The notes: generated from the sequence alone by a model not told the origin. Positions 48,399 through 58,659 are shown, numbered from the stretch's first letter. The stretch is 64,000 nucleotides of DNA from Nocardia flavorosea NBRC 108225 (GCF_001613385.1 NZ_BDCG01000016.1:124001-188000), one strand, 5' to 3'. Numbers and translations: made by a program.

Positions 48399-50639
48399 TC
48401 ACCGTTCGGAGTAGCGGCGTAGCGCCTCGACCTGAGCGGGGTCGAGGGAAGGCCGGACCGCCTGACGGGCGGCGGCGATATCCTCGGCGGTGACATCGGC
48501 GGCCAGTACGTCGCGGCGCATCGCGGCGAGCGCGGCCTCGCGCAGGAGTGCGGCGCAGTCGGCGGCGGAGAAACCGTCCAGGTCGGCGGCCAGCCGGGCC
48601 AGATCCACGGATTCGGTCAGTGGAACCGACCGCCCCGCCGTCCGCAGGATCGCCTCGCGGGCCTGCGCGTCGGGGGGCGGAACGAAAACCAGCCGTTCGA
48701 GGCGACCCGGCCGCAGCAGTGCGGGATCGATGAGTTCCGGACGGTTCGTGGCGCCCAGGACCACCACGTCGCGGAGCGGTTCCACCCCGTCCAGTTCGGT
48801 CAGCAGGGCCGCGACCACGCGATCACCGACCCCGGAATCGGAACTCTGCCCGCGCCGCGGGGCCAGCGCGTCCACTTCGTCCAGAAAGATCAACGACGGT
48901 GCCGAATCACGGGCGCGCTGGAACAGTTCCCGCACTGCACGCTCCGATGAGCCGACCCATTTGTCCATCAGCTCGGCCCCCTTGACGGTGTGCACACTCA
49001 GCTGCCCACTCCCGGCCAGCGCGCGCACCAGGAAAGTTTTCCCGCATCCCGGCGGCCCGTACAGCAGAACTCCGCGCGGGGGGTCGATCCCCAGCCGGGC
49101 GAACGAATCGGGGTGCCGTAGCGGCCACAGCACCGCCTCGGTGAGTGCCTGTTTGGTCTCGGCCATATCGCCGACATCGTCGAGGCCGAGACTGCCGATC
49201 GCCAGTTCCTCGGTTCCCGATCGGGACAGCGGCCGGATCACCTTCAGTGCGCCCATGAGATCCTCGTGCTCCAGCCGGGGATCGGTGCTGTCGTCCCGGC
49301 TGGCCCGGGCCGCCGCCCGCAACGCCGCCTCCCGGCACAGCGCCGCGAGGTCGGCGACCACGAAACCGGGCGAGGAAGCGGTGACCTCCTCGAGCCGGAG
49401 TTCGCCGGTGGGCACCTTCGCCAGCAGCTGCTCGAGCAGGGCTTTACGAACGGCTGCGGTGGGCAGGGCCAGCGCGAGTTCGCGATCACACAGATCCGGT
49501 GCGCGCAGCCGGGAATCGACCGCCGCGGGATGCGCGGTGGTCGCCAGCAACGCCACGCACGGTTCGGCCACCGCCGCACGTAGCTGATCCAAGATCAGAG
49601 TCGCCACCGGTTCGGCCGGTTCCGGTAGCAGGGCGTCGATATCGGTGATGAGCAGTACGCCGCCCTTACCCGAGGTCGCGGCGACAGCCGCCGCCACCTC
49701 CCGTAGCCGGGCGCCGCTCTCGGCGGCCCCCACCGAGGGGCCGTCCAACTCCACCACCCGGCGCGGTGCGGCCACCGCCCGCGCCAGCGTGGCCTTGCCG
49801 ACCCCGGCCGGTCCGGTGATCAGAACGCCCAGGTGGGGTGCGGCGCCCAGGGCTTTGAGCAACTCGGGTTCGTCGAGCGCCAGACTCAGCCATTCCTCGA
49901 GTTTGGCGGCCTGCTGACGGGCACCGGCGAGTTCTTCCACGCGGACTCCGGCCGGTGTACCGGTCACCGTGACGGCTCCCGGCAGATCGGTCTCGCAGAC
50001 GGTGTCGAGATGGCTCGGTACCAGTGGTTGGTCCGGCCCGCCCCGCCCGTTCACCCGCACCACCGCCGGCTGATTCCCCGCGCCCGCGCCCGCGGTCCAT
50101 TCGACCGCCGAATTCGGCTGCACGCTCACCGGGCCGGATGGCTCGGTGGCGACCACCGTGAGCAGTTCGGAAGTCCAGGCGATGCCGAATGCCTTGGACA
50201 ACGCCTGACTGGCCGCCGACGACGGAATGTCCGGGCCGAGATCGCGGGGCAGTAGCGAGACCGTATCGCCGACAGTCACGACCTTGCCGAGCAGAGCCTG
50301 CCGCAGAGTGGTGGCCGGTATCGACTGTGTGGCGTGGCGGGACCCGCTCACCGAAATATGCCGGGCGCCCTGCACCGCCGCGGGCGATACCACCACGGTG
50401 GCATTCTCCCGTAACCCGGCGTTGGAAAGGGTCACATCGTCGAGCAGTGCGGTACCGGCCGGGGTATCGGCCGGGGCGCGCCCGGCAACGGCGGCGGTCC
50501 GGCGGGCACCGACCAGCGTGATCCCATCCCATTCGCGTAGCCCCAGCGCAGTCAGCACTTCCGGGTGCAGGCGGATCACCCCCCGCCGGGCATCCGCGGC
50601 GGACGAATTCATTCGGACGGTCAGAGCCAGTTCAGCCAC
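48399..50639 (-). CDS. cpa: Cdc48-like double AAA ATPase of actinobacteria (Cpa / Rv0435c-like)
   Basis: A 746-residue protein. Residues 1-90 form a Cdc48-type N-domain (VIRLHPEVLTALGLREWDGI). D1 lies at about 225-450: Walker A GPAGVGKAT, where Ala replaces the usual Thr/Ser, and Walker B VLLITDIDALLP, where the normal DE pair reads TD. D2 lies at about 490-735 with complete motifs: GPPGCGKTF, SLIFLDEVDALAPRRG, ATNRPELIDPALLRPGR. D1 is therefore probably weak or inactive while D2 hydrolyses ATP. The mycobacterial/rhodococcal orthologue works as an unfoldase that can feed the proteasome. The start is GTG at 50639. The lipoprotein gene upstream on the same strand ends 31 bp before it. Confidence 0.9.
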   Translation of the reverse strand: MAELALTVRMNSSAADARRGVIRLHPEVLTALGLREWDGITLVGARRTAAVAGRAPADTPAGTALLDDVTLSNAGLRENATVVVSPAAVQGARHISVSGSRHATQSIPATTLRQALLGKVVTVGDTVSLLPRDLGPDIPSSAASQALSKAFGIAWTSELLTVVATEPSGPVSVQPNSAVEWTAGAGAGNQPAVVRVNGRGGPDQPLVPSHLDTVCETDLPGAVTVTGTPAGVRVEELAGARQQAAKLEEWLSLALDEPELLKALGAAPHLGVLITGPAGVGKATLARAVAAPRRVVELDGPSVGAAESGARLREVAAAVAATSGKGGVLLITDIDALLPEPAEPVATLILDQLRAAVAEPCVALLATTAHPAAVDSRLRAPDLCDRELALALPTAAVRKALLEQLLAKVPTGELRLEEVTASSPGFVVADLAALCREAALRAAARASRDDSTDPRLEHEDLMGALKVIRPLSRSGTEELAIGSLGLDDVGDMAETKQALTEAVLWPLRHPDSFARLGIDPPRGVLLYGPPGCGKTFLVRALAGSGQLSVHTVKGAELMDKWVGSSERAVRELFQRARDSAPSLIFLDEVDALAPRRGQSSDSGVGDRVVAALLTELDGVEPLRDVVVLGATNRPELIDPALLRPGRLERLVFVPPPDAQAREAILRTAGRSVPLTESVDLARLAADLDGFSAADCAALLREAALAAMRRDVLAADVTAEDIAAARQAVRPSLDPAQVEALRRYSER

Positions 50640-50670
50640 AGTGTCTATTCTGCGCGCGGGGAAAGGTGCC

Positions 50671-51129
50671 TCACCCGTTGAGGACGATCCCGGCGACTAC
50701 AGCGACCTTCTGATCGGCCAGTTTGCTGGAATTGCAGACCAGTTTCGCGGTGCCGAGGGCTGCATTGGGGTTGCCGGCGAAGGTGGAGTCGGGGTTCTCG
50801 GCGAGGATCGTTTGCACCAGTTGCTGCTGCTCCGGTTCGTCGAGTCGGGCGAACTGGGCGCACGTGGTGTCGGACGCTCGTCCGGATGCGAGGTTTTCCT
50901 CCTCGGCGGCGGAGGTCTGCGCGGGCGCCTCGGAGGCTTCGGCGCTCTCTTCCGGTGCGGGGGTTTCGTCCGGGGCGCCGGTCTCGGATTCGGTCTGCGG
51001 AGATGTCTGGCCGGTAGCGGTATTCTTCCGGAGCCCGGAGGCTTCGGCGGGTTCTTCCGACGAGCAACCGGTCAGCATCAGTGCCGCGGTGGCGGTAGCG
51101 GCCAGGACAACAGTTGAAATTCGCTTCAT
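50671..51129 (-). CDS. Small secreted lipoprotein of unknown function
   Basis: A 152-residue protein. The signal peptide with lipobox Cys22 (AALMLTGCSS) anchors it outside the membrane. A Glu/Ala/Pro-rich linker at about residues 25-85 is followed by a small domain with two cysteines (TTCAQFARLDEPEQQQLVQT, and KLVCNSSKLADQKVAVVAGI) that may form a disulfide. The pattern of Cys, helix, then GNPNAAL and Cys resembles small DUF732/HdeA-like exported domains, but this is only an impression. The ATG at 51129 (MKRISTVVL) fits the signal peptide. Confidence 0.8.
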   Translation of the reverse strand: MKRISTVVLAATATAALMLTGCSSEEPAEASGLRKNTATGQTSPQTESETGAPDETPAPEESAEASEAPAQTSAAEEENLASGRASDTTCAQFARLDEPEQQQLVQTILAENPDSTFAGNPNAALGTAKLVCNSSKLADQKVAVVAGIVLNG

Positions 51130-51201
51130 AACGCATTCCCCGAGATCAGCCACGCCGGAGCCTCCGGCGCGACCAGCAGCGTACTGGAACCGCCGGGGAA
51201 A

Positions 51202-51363
51202 TCAGACGCGGTGTCTGCGCACCATATCGAGTTCGGTGGGGGTGAGTAGACGTTCCAGCCGCTCGTCGACGCGGTCGTCGCCGAGGGCGTCGTCCGGTTC
51301 GAGCGCGGGCAACTTGGGTAGCCCCTCAGAGTTCTGGCGGCGTAATAGCGAGCGAAGGTTCAC
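51202..51363 (-). CDS. Small acidic/basic hypothetical protein, 53 residues
   Basis: A short frame from GTG at 51363 to TGA at 51202. The sequence looks like real protein: NLRSLLRRQNSEGLPKLPAL, then EPDDALGDDRVDERLERLLT, ending ELDMVRRHRV. An amphipathic, charged make-up without hydrophobic core suggests a small regulatory or structural peptide. AAGGTG lies 8 nt before the start. It sits between the SRPBCC gene (opposite strand) and the lipoprotein gene (same strand). No family is recognised. Confidence 0.5.
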   Translation of the reverse strand: MNLRSLLRRQNSEGLPKLPALEPDDALGDDRVDERLERLLTPTELDMVRRHRV

Positions 51364-51562
51364 GGCCCATCACCTTACCGTAGCTGAGTGTTTGCTGGCG
51401 TCGTGTCGTCCTTGCGTTGGCGTTGACTGAACCGGCGGGTCTTACACCTCGATTCTGCTTCCGGATCCACGCTATCGATATGCCGGCCGGGAAAATGTGA
51501 CCGAGACGAAGCCGATCGCTACTCTTTCTGAGACTTGGAGTGTCAGCTATCTGGAGGCAATG

Positions 51563-52015
51563 GTGCCGAAGAACTTGGAAGCCAGTATCGAAATCGCCGC
51601 GGCGCCCGACCGGGTCTGGGCGGTGCTCGCCGATCCGCGCCGGATGCCGGAGTTCAGCCCGCAATGCGTGCGCATGATCCCGATCGGCAAACCGAAAGCC
51701 GGCGTGATCACCGTCAACCTCAACCGCGACGGCTGGAAGTTCTGGCCGACCACGTCCCGCATCCTGCGCTACGAGAAGAACAGCGCACTGGCGTTCCGGG
51801 TCAGCCAGAACCGCACTATCTGGACCTACACGCTCGAACCGACCGCGGACGGCACCCGGGTGATCGAACGCCGCGACGTTCCCAACGGCACCACGTGGAT
51901 TTCGCGCACCCTGGTGAACGCGATGCTCGGTGGCGAGGAGCCCTTCGAGGAAAGCCTGGTCCGTGGGATGAACGAATCGCTGGCCCGGATCAAGAAAGCG
52001 GTAGAGGCGAGCTGA
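51563..52015 (+). CDS. SRPBCC-superfamily (polyketide cyclase/dehydrase-like) protein
   Basis: A 150-residue START-like domain protein. The fold is shown by NLEASIEIAAAPDRVWAVLA, DPRRMPEFSPQCVRM, SRILRYEKNSALAFRVSQNR and EESLVRGMNESLARIKKAVE, the long C-terminal helix. It probably binds a hydrophobic ligand. The GTG at 51563 has GGAGG five bases upstream. An ATG three bases earlier is too close to that site, and a GTG at 51497 would add an atypical extension. Its end overlaps the end of the FabH-like gene by 26 bp (tail to tail). Confidence 0.82.
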   Translation: MPKNLEASIEIAAAPDRVWAVLADPRRMPEFSPQCVRMIPIGKPKAGVITVNLNRDGWKFWPTTSRILRYEKNSALAFRVSQNRTIWTYTLEPTADGTRVIERRDVPNGTTWISRTLVNAMLGGEEPFEESLVRGMNESLARIKKAVEAS

Positions 52016-53036
52016 ACTCCGGCAGCTTCACGACCTGCGCGGCGTAGGAGAGTCCGGCGCCGAAGGCGATCAGCAGTGCGGTATCGCCCGGTTTCGACTC
52101 GCCGGTTCGCAACAGAGTCTCCATGGCGAGCGGAATCGAGGCTGCCGAAGTGTTGCCGGCCTCCTCGATATCGTTGGCCAGCGCGCAGTTCTCCGGGAGT
52201 TTCAGCACCCGCGCCATGATCTCGATGATCCTGCCGTTGGCTTGATGCGGGATCATGGCGTCCAGGTCGTCCATGGCCAGCCCGGCCCGGTCGACCGCGT
52301 CCCGGCATACCTTCTCCAGCGAATGCGCCGCCCACCGGAACACTGCCGTGCCCTCCATTGCGAGGTAGGGCCGCACGGCGTCGAGGCCCTTCTCCTCGAT
52401 TTCGGTGAAGAACTCGATCCAGTCCTTGTCCTGCCGGATCGCCTGGTGCTGCGTGCCGTCGGACCCCCAGACGGTCGGGCCGATACCCGGCTCGTCGGCC
52501 GGGCCGACCACCACCGCACCCGCGCCGTCGGCGAACAGGAATGCGGTGCCCCGGTCGGCCGGATTGATCGTGTCGGTCAGTTTCTCCACGCCGATGACCA
52601 GCACCCGCGACGACGTACCGGCGCGCACGAGGTCCGAGGCCATTGCCAGGCCGTGGCAGAAACCGGCGCAGCCGGCGGAGATATCGAAGGCCGCGGCGCC
52701 GCCCGCACCCAGTTCCGTGGCGATCCGGGGCGCCGCGGCGGGGGTGAGCAACAGATGGGTCGACGTCGCGACGATCACGCAGTCGACCTGGTCGGCGGCG
52801 ACCTTGGCGGATTCGAGGGCGCCGCGCGCGGCCGCCACACTCATCGAGTGGATGGTTTCGGAATCGTCGGCGAATCGGCGGGTGCGGATGCCCGAGCGGG
52901 TGCGGATCCACTCATCGCTGGAATCGATCGGCCCGGCCACTTCGTCGTTGGTCACGACGCGCGCCGGGCGATAGACGCCCAGTCCCAGGATCGCGGTGAA
53001 CTGCGCCCCGGTCGTCTGGGCGATCTGAGTAGCCAT
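51990..53036 (-). CDS. 3-oxoacyl-ACP synthase III (FabH-like)
   Basis: A 348-residue condensing enzyme. The triad is complete: Cys in DISAGCAGFCHGL, His in MIPHQANGRIIEI and Asn in EEAGNTSAASIPL. The N-terminal GLGVYRPARVVTNDEVAG, DSSDEWIRTRSGI and FADGAGAVVVGP are also typical. FabH starts acyl chains by condensing acyl-CoA with malonyl-ACP. The chain-length preference cannot be judged, and a role in secondary metabolism is possible. The ATG at 53036 follows GGAGAAGCACC. A promoter region of about 255 bp separates it from the divergent GlsB-like gene. Confidence 0.9.
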   Translation of the reverse strand: MATQIAQTTGAQFTAILGLGVYRPARVVTNDEVAGPIDSSDEWIRTRSGIRTRRFADDSETIHSMSVAAARGALESAKVAADQVDCVIVATSTHLLLTPAAAPRIATELGAGGAAAFDISAGCAGFCHGLAMASDLVRAGTSSRVLVIGVEKLTDTINPADRGTAFLFADGAGAVVVGPADEPGIGPTVWGSDGTQHQAIRQDKDWIEFFTEIEEKGLDAVRPYLAMEGTAVFRWAAHSLEKVCRDAVDRAGLAMDDLDAMIPHQANGRIIEIMARVLKLPENCALANDIEEAGNTSAASIPLAMETLLRTGESKPGDTALLIAFGAGLSYAAQVVKLPEFSSPLPLS

Positions 53037-53291
53037 GGTGCTTCTCCTATGTACCTGCGGCGGCATCGCCGCGAGGGTTGACCCGATTCGATGTGGATTC
53101 CTCGCCCGGCGTCGGCTGACGTCTGCCGGGCAATCCGAAGACATGAGGCACCCTCATATTAGCTCGGTGTTCGCGCGATGGCAGCTCATATCCGATTTTC
53201 TTCCAGGGGTTATCCGGACCGAGCCCGGGTATCGCCCGCATAGGCGTTCGCCACCGTGAGCGCACAACCGGACAGATAGCGAGGAACACTC

Positions 53292-53552
53292 ATGCTCGGT
53301 CTCGGCATCATCGGCTGGATCATCATCGGCGGTATCGCCGGCTGGATAGCCAGTAAGATCATGAAAACCGATGCACAACAGGGGATCCTGCTCAATATCG
53401 TGGTCGGTGTAGTCGGTGGTCTGCTCGGCGGCTTCCTGCTCGCGGCCTTCGGGGTCGACGTCGCGGGTGGCGGCTGGTGGTTCAGCTTCTTCACCTGCCT
53501 GGCCGGCGCGGTCATCCTGTTGTTCCTGGTGAAGTTGGTCGTCAGAAGGTAA
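53292..53552 (+). CDS. GlsB/YeaQ/YmgE family membrane protein
   Basis: An 86-residue, three-helix membrane protein. The family pattern is clear: LGIIGWIIIGGIAGWIASKI, NIVVGVVGGLLGGFLLAAF and FSFFTCLAGAVILLFLVKLV with Gly-zipper spacing. Members are often called transglycosylase-associated proteins and are induced in stress; their biochemical role is unknown. GCGAGGA precedes the ATG. It is transcribed toward psd but separated by 141 bp. Confidence 0.88.
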   Translation: MLGLGIIGWIIIGGIAGWIASKIMKTDAQQGILLNIVVGVVGGLLGGFLLAAFGVDVAGGGWWFSFFTCLAGAVILLFLVKLVVRR

Positions 53553-53693
53553 GCCTGCGGCGACACCCGGCACGAATACCCCTGCTCGGCGTAAGGTGTG
53601 AACGCTTGCGCCGACAGGATCGGCCGGGACGCCACGGGTGTCCGACCGTACCGTCGGTCCGAGTGGATCGAATCGAGTATGAAAGAGGAATCT

Positions 53694-54419
53694 GTGGCAC
53701 GCCGTCCCACTCCGCCCGGCACCCCGGAACGTACCGGGCCGGGCCATCTGGCCGATCTGGTGCGTAAAGCGGTCCCGCCGATGCATCCGGCCGGATTGCC
53801 GTTCGTGGCCGCACCGCTGGTCGTGGCGCTGGCGGGACGGCGTCGCCCCTGGCTACGGCGGGCCGGACTGGCCGCCGCCGCCGCGAGTGCCACATTCTTC
53901 CGGCATCCGCATCGGGTTCCGCCGAACCGGCCGGGTGTCGTGGTGGCGGCGGCCGACGGTGAGGTGGCACTCGTCGATACCGCCATCCCGCCCGCCGAAC
54001 TCGGTCTCGGGGATCGGCCGCTGCCGCGGGTGAGCATCTTCCTGTCCGTTCTGGACGTGCATGTGCAGCGGACACCGGTTTCCGGCGTGGTCCGCCAGGT
54101 GCAATATCAGCGCGGCAGCTTCAAATCCGCCGACCTTCCCGAGGCCAGCGCGGTCAACGAGCGCAACAGTATGGTGATCGACACCCCGACCGGGGAACAG
54201 GTGGTGGTCGTTCAGATCGCCGGGTTGCTGGCCCGGCGGATCGTCTGCGATGCGGCCCCGGGGGACCGGATCACGATCGGCGACACCTACGGCTTGATCC
54301 GATTCGGTTCCCGCGTCGATACGTATTTCCCGGCCGGTACCGAACTGCTCGTCGATATCGGGCAGCGGACGATCGGAGGGGAGACGGTGCTGGCGGTTCT
54401 GCCGTCAGCGGGGTCGTGA
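53694..54419 (+). CDS. psd: Phosphatidylserine decarboxylase
   Basis: A 241-residue pyruvoyl enzyme that converts phosphatidylserine into phosphatidylethanolamine at the membrane. Visible features are the hydrophobic stretch near the N-terminus, FFRHPHRVPPNRPGVVVAAA, DGEVALVD, SIFLSVLDVHVQRTPVSGVV, VNERNSMVIDTPTGEQV and the self-cleavage motif RFGSRVDTYFP, where Gly-Ser is processed to the pyruvoyl group. The GTG at 53694 has AAAGAGGA upstream and is preferred over an ATG five codons earlier. Its stop overlaps the start of pssA, so the two act as one operon. Confidence 0.93.
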   Translation: MARRPTPPGTPERTGPGHLADLVRKAVPPMHPAGLPFVAAPLVVALAGRRRPWLRRAGLAAAAASATFFRHPHRVPPNRPGVVVAAADGEVALVDTAIPPAELGLGDRPLPRVSIFLSVLDVHVQRTPVSGVVRQVQYQRGSFKSADLPEASAVNERNSMVIDTPTGEQVVVVQIAGLLARRIVCDAAPGDRITIGDTYGLIRFGSRVDTYFPAGTELLVDIGQRTIGGETVLAVLPSAGS

Positions 54420-55312
54420 TGGAGCAGGTCATCGAAGGCAGGCGGCGCCGGTCCATCAGGTTGCTGCCCAGTATCGTCACGATCCTGGCGCTGTGCTCGG
54501 GGCTTTCCGCGGTGAAGTTCGGCCTCGAAGGTGAACTGAAAATCGCGCTGGCCATGATCGGTGCCGCCGCGGTGCTCGACACCCTGGACGGCCGGCTGGC
54601 CCGGTTGCTGTCGGCCACCACCAAGATCGGTGCGGAGCTGGATTCACTCTCCGACGCCATCTCTTTCGGGGTGGCGCCGGCGCTGGTGATCTATGTCGTG
54701 CTGTTCGACGGTGAGAGCAGTAGCGCGGGCTGGATCATTGCCCTGCTGTACGCGGTGAGCATCGTGTTGCGGCTGGCCCGGTTCAATACGCTGATGGACG
54801 ACGACACCCGGCCCGATTGGGCGCGGGAGTACTTCGTCGGCGTGCCCGCACCCGCGGGTGCGCTCATCGCGATGGCGCCGATCGCGTTGTTCGTCCAGTT
54901 CGGCGACGGATGGTGGACCAGTTTTCCGATCGTGGCGGCGTGGACGGTATTCACCGCGGCGCTGTGTGTGAGCACGATCCCGACACTGGCCATGAAATCG
55001 GTTTCGGTGGCGCCGCAGGCCGCCGCGGGGCTGCTGGTGCTGGTCGCGGTGGCCGGTGCGGCATTGATCACCTATCCGATCGTGCTGCTGCTGGTGCTCA
55101 TCGTGCTGTATATCGGGCATATCCCGTTCGCCTGGTACTCGCAGCGGTGGGTTGCGGCCCGGCCCGAGACCTGGCAGTACAAACCGTCCGAACGGCGGGC
55201 TCAGCGCCGGGCCGATCGCAGGTTGCCGGTGCTGCGCCGGCCGGAGATCCGGCGGCCGGTGCTGCGTGGCGATTCCCGCCTGCGCTTGCGGCGACCGGGC
55301 GGCCGGAACTGA
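54419..55312 (+). CDS. pssA: CDP-diacylglycerol-serine O-phosphatidyltransferase
   Basis: A 297-residue polytopic membrane enzyme that makes phosphatidylserine from CDP-diacylglycerol and serine, feeding Psd. The CDP-alcohol phosphotransferase motif is complete (TLDGRLARLLSATTKIGAEL, then DSLSD). It is followed by the PssA-type RLARFNTLMDDDTRP and FVGVPAPAGALIAMAP, and the C-terminal cytoplasmic tail is basic. The ATG at 54419 (or GTG at 54416) overlaps the psd stop. In M. tuberculosis psd, pssA and the Cdc48-like gene lie on one strand; here the ATPase faces the other way. Confidence 0.93.
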   Translation: MEQVIEGRRRRSIRLLPSIVTILALCSGLSAVKFGLEGELKIALAMIGAAAVLDTLDGRLARLLSATTKIGAELDSLSDAISFGVAPALVIYVVLFDGESSSAGWIIALLYAVSIVLRLARFNTLMDDDTRPDWAREYFVGVPAPAGALIAMAPIALFVQFGDGWWTSFPIVAAWTVFTAALCVSTIPTLAMKSVSVAPQAAAGLLVLVAVAGAALITYPIVLLLVLIVLYIGHIPFAWYSQRWVAARPETWQYKPSERRAQRRADRRLPVLRRPEIRRPVLRGDSRLRLRRPGGRN

Positions 55313-55316
55313 GGTC

Positions 55317-55333
55317 GTCAACTACTGGTTGAC
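55317..55333. promoter_or_regulatory. Operator, distal copy, before the Clp-N/HTH gene
   Basis: GTCAAC and GTTGAC around TACTG. It shares the GTCAAC half-site with the proximal copy at 55344-55364, about 29 bp away centre to centre. Confidence 0.65.
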
Positions 55334-55343
55334 GATGAATTTT

Positions 55344-55364
55344 GCGTCAACTTATAGTTGACGC
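55344..55364. promoter_or_regulatory. Operator, proximal copy, abutting the start codon
   Basis: Perfect arms GCGTCAACT and AGTTGACGC around TAT, ending exactly one base before the ATG at 55365. Repressor binding here would cover the start region; autoregulation by the encoded HTH protein is plausible. Confidence 0.7.
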
Positions 55365-56132
55365 ATGAACTCCCCCGTGCGATTGGACGACCTCATCGAG
55401 GTCATCAAAAAAGCTCGTCCCGACAGTGCCCTGGAACAGTTGTCCGATGCGGTGGTCGCCGCCGGACATCTCGGCGATGTGGCCGACCATCTGATCGGCC
55501 ATTTCGTCGATCAGGCCCGCCGCTCGGGTGCCTCCTGGACCGATATCGGCGCGAGTATGGGCGTCAGTAAACAGGCCGCGCAGAAACGTTTCGTTCCCAA
55601 GGCGCCGGGAGATCCGTCCGTCGAAATGGACCCCAACGCGGGTTTCGCCAAATTCACCGAACGGGCCCGGACGATGGTCGTCGCCGCCCAGGAAGCGGCC
55701 GGCGGCGCCGGTAGTGCCGAGATCCACCTTCCTCATCTCATCCTCGGCCTGCTGAGTGAGGCCGACAGTCTGGCGGTCCGGCTCATCGCCGACCAGGACG
55801 TTTCGCCGGCCGACCTCGCGGCCGCCGCCATCGCGGTATCGGGTGCGGAGCCGGGCGCCCCGATCTCGCCCGAAGAATTGAAGGCGGCCACCTCCAGCGG
55901 CAAGATGGGCGGACTCGTGCCCTTCGACGCCGAAACCAAGAAGGCGCTGGAACTGACGTTCCGCGAAGCGCTACGCCTGGGACACAACTACATCGGCACC
56001 GAACACGTCCTGCTCGCGATTCTGGAGCAGGAGAACGGGACGGGCGTCTTGTCCGAGGCGGGCCTGCGCAAAGATGCGCTCGAGGCGCGGTTGATCGAAA
56101 TCCTGCAGCAGATCGTTGCCGGCAAGCAGTAG
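55365..56132 (+). CDS. Clp N-terminal-domain protein with HTH-like head
   Basis: A 255-residue protein. Residues 1-85 form an HTH-like domain (DLIEVIKKARPDSALEQLSD, then GASWTDIGASMGVSKQAAQK). Residues 90-255 contain two Clp_N repeats (FAKFTERARTMVVAAQEAAG, LPHLILGLLSEADSLAVRLI; then AETKKALELTFREALRLGHN, YIGTEHVLLAILEQENGTGV). There is no ATPase domain, so it is not a ClpC/ClpB unfoldase. It may recognise substrates or act as a regulator linked to proteostasis, with groEL2 nearby. No Shine-Dalgarno fits between the operator and the ATG, which suggests a leaderless mRNA. Confidence 0.85.
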   Translation: MNSPVRLDDLIEVIKKARPDSALEQLSDAVVAAGHLGDVADHLIGHFVDQARRSGASWTDIGASMGVSKQAAQKRFVPKAPGDPSVEMDPNAGFAKFTERARTMVVAAQEAAGGAGSAEIHLPHLILGLLSEADSLAVRLIADQDVSPADLAAAAIAVSGAEPGAPISPEELKAATSSGKMGGLVPFDAETKKALELTFREALRLGHNYIGTEHVLLAILEQENGTGVLSEAGLRKDALEARLIEILQQIVAGKQ

Positions 56133-56284
56133 TCCGCCGTGCCGGGATTCGCCCGATAACCGCTCTGAGCGGCAGAAATCGGTCCGTGGTGTGGGTCGCT
56201 TTCGCGGTCGGGGACGCCGGGGCGCATCGCCGCCGTTCGCGTCGGCGCTCCCGGCGGGGGCGGTAGTCCCGGTAACCTATAGCA

Positions 56285-56578
56285 ATGGCGGATGAAACGG
56301 ACCCCGATCTGGTCGCCGGGGAACACCGGGACGATCTGCTGCGCGCACTCACCTATGTCTCCACCGAATCCCTGTCCGACGGCAGTTACGTGGTCAACGG
56401 TGATCTGCCACCCGAGGTCGCGCCGCCGTTCATCCGCGCGATCATGCGGGTAGAAGCGGAACTTCTCCTGCACGACGCCGAATTCGTCACCATCGACGAG
56501 GGGGAACCGCGGAGTCCGGAAGAGCGGCGCGCGGACGCCTTCCTGGCTCTCGCTCTCCGGGTGACGGACAGCCTGTGA
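56285..56578 (+). CDS. Conserved hypothetical protein, 97 residues
   Basis: A small acidic protein (DLVAGEHRDDLLRALTYVST, SLSDGSYVVNGDLPPEVAPP, FIRAIMRVEAELLLHDAEFV, ending RADAFLALALRVTDSL). It looks like a compact helical domain without membrane segment or signal. Family not recognised, though proteins of this look are widespread beside groEL in Nocardia-type genomes (remembered context, not checked). It lies between the Clp-N gene and the CIRCE elements on the same strand. Confidence 0.7.
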   Translation: MADETDPDLVAGEHRDDLLRALTYVSTESLSDGSYVVNGDLPPEVAPPFIRAIMRVEAELLLHDAEFVTIDEGEPRSPEERRADAFLALALRVTDSL

Positions 56579-56632
56579 GGTATTTCCGGTAGGTCGGGCG
56601 GCGGGGTTCTCGCGGTCTTCGTGAGCACCTAC

Positions 56633-56659
56633 CTTGCACTCGCCATCGGCGAGTGCTAA
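56633..56659. promoter_or_regulatory. CIRCE element, copy 1 (HrcA operator)
   Basis: CTTGCACTC-N9-GAGTGCTAA, close to the CIRCE consensus with one weak position in the left arm. It lies about 175 bp before groEL2. Confidence 0.93.
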
Positions 56660-56667
56660 AAATGGCT

Positions 56668-56694
56668 TTGGCACTCTCGAACGGAGAGTGCTAG
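56668..56694. promoter_or_regulatory. CIRCE element, copy 2 (HrcA operator)
   Basis: TTGGCACTC-N9-GAGTGCTAG, eight bases after copy 1. Two tandem sites imply tight HrcA control of groEL2 in heat shock. Confidence 0.93.
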
Positions 56695-56833
56695 GTCGGG
56701 ACGGTGAGATCGGGTACACGACACCCCTGGTCGTCCGTCGCGGGCACCGAGCCTGGCCACAGCGTAGCTAAGGGTGACCCGACAAGGCGGTCATCCTGTG
56801 TGTCAGCCTCATCATTTGGAGGATCTCACCGCA

Positions 56834-58459
<1,626 letters not shown>

Positions 58460-58486
58460 GTCCAGCCTCCCGGCAAGCAGTTTCGA

Positions 58487-58526
58487 ACCGAGGGCCGGTC
58501 CACCGTCAGGTGGGCCGGCCCTCGGT
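58487..58526 (+). terminator. Strong hairpin terminator after groEL2
   Basis: Stem of about 18 bp (ACCGAGGGCCGG and CCGGCCCTCGGT outer arms, with a further CCACC/GGTGG part and one mismatch) with a GTCA loop, beginning 27 nt after the stop. Confidence 0.8.
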
Positions 58527-58659
58527 CGTGATGCGTCCATCGAGAGCGTCGTGTTCGAACCGGCGGTTGTAATGGGGGCGTGGACCGTTCGCTGCCGGCT
58601 TCCTACACCACCGCCGACTGGCTCGGTCGGCCGACCGGATCGGCGGGACGGGGTGGGGG

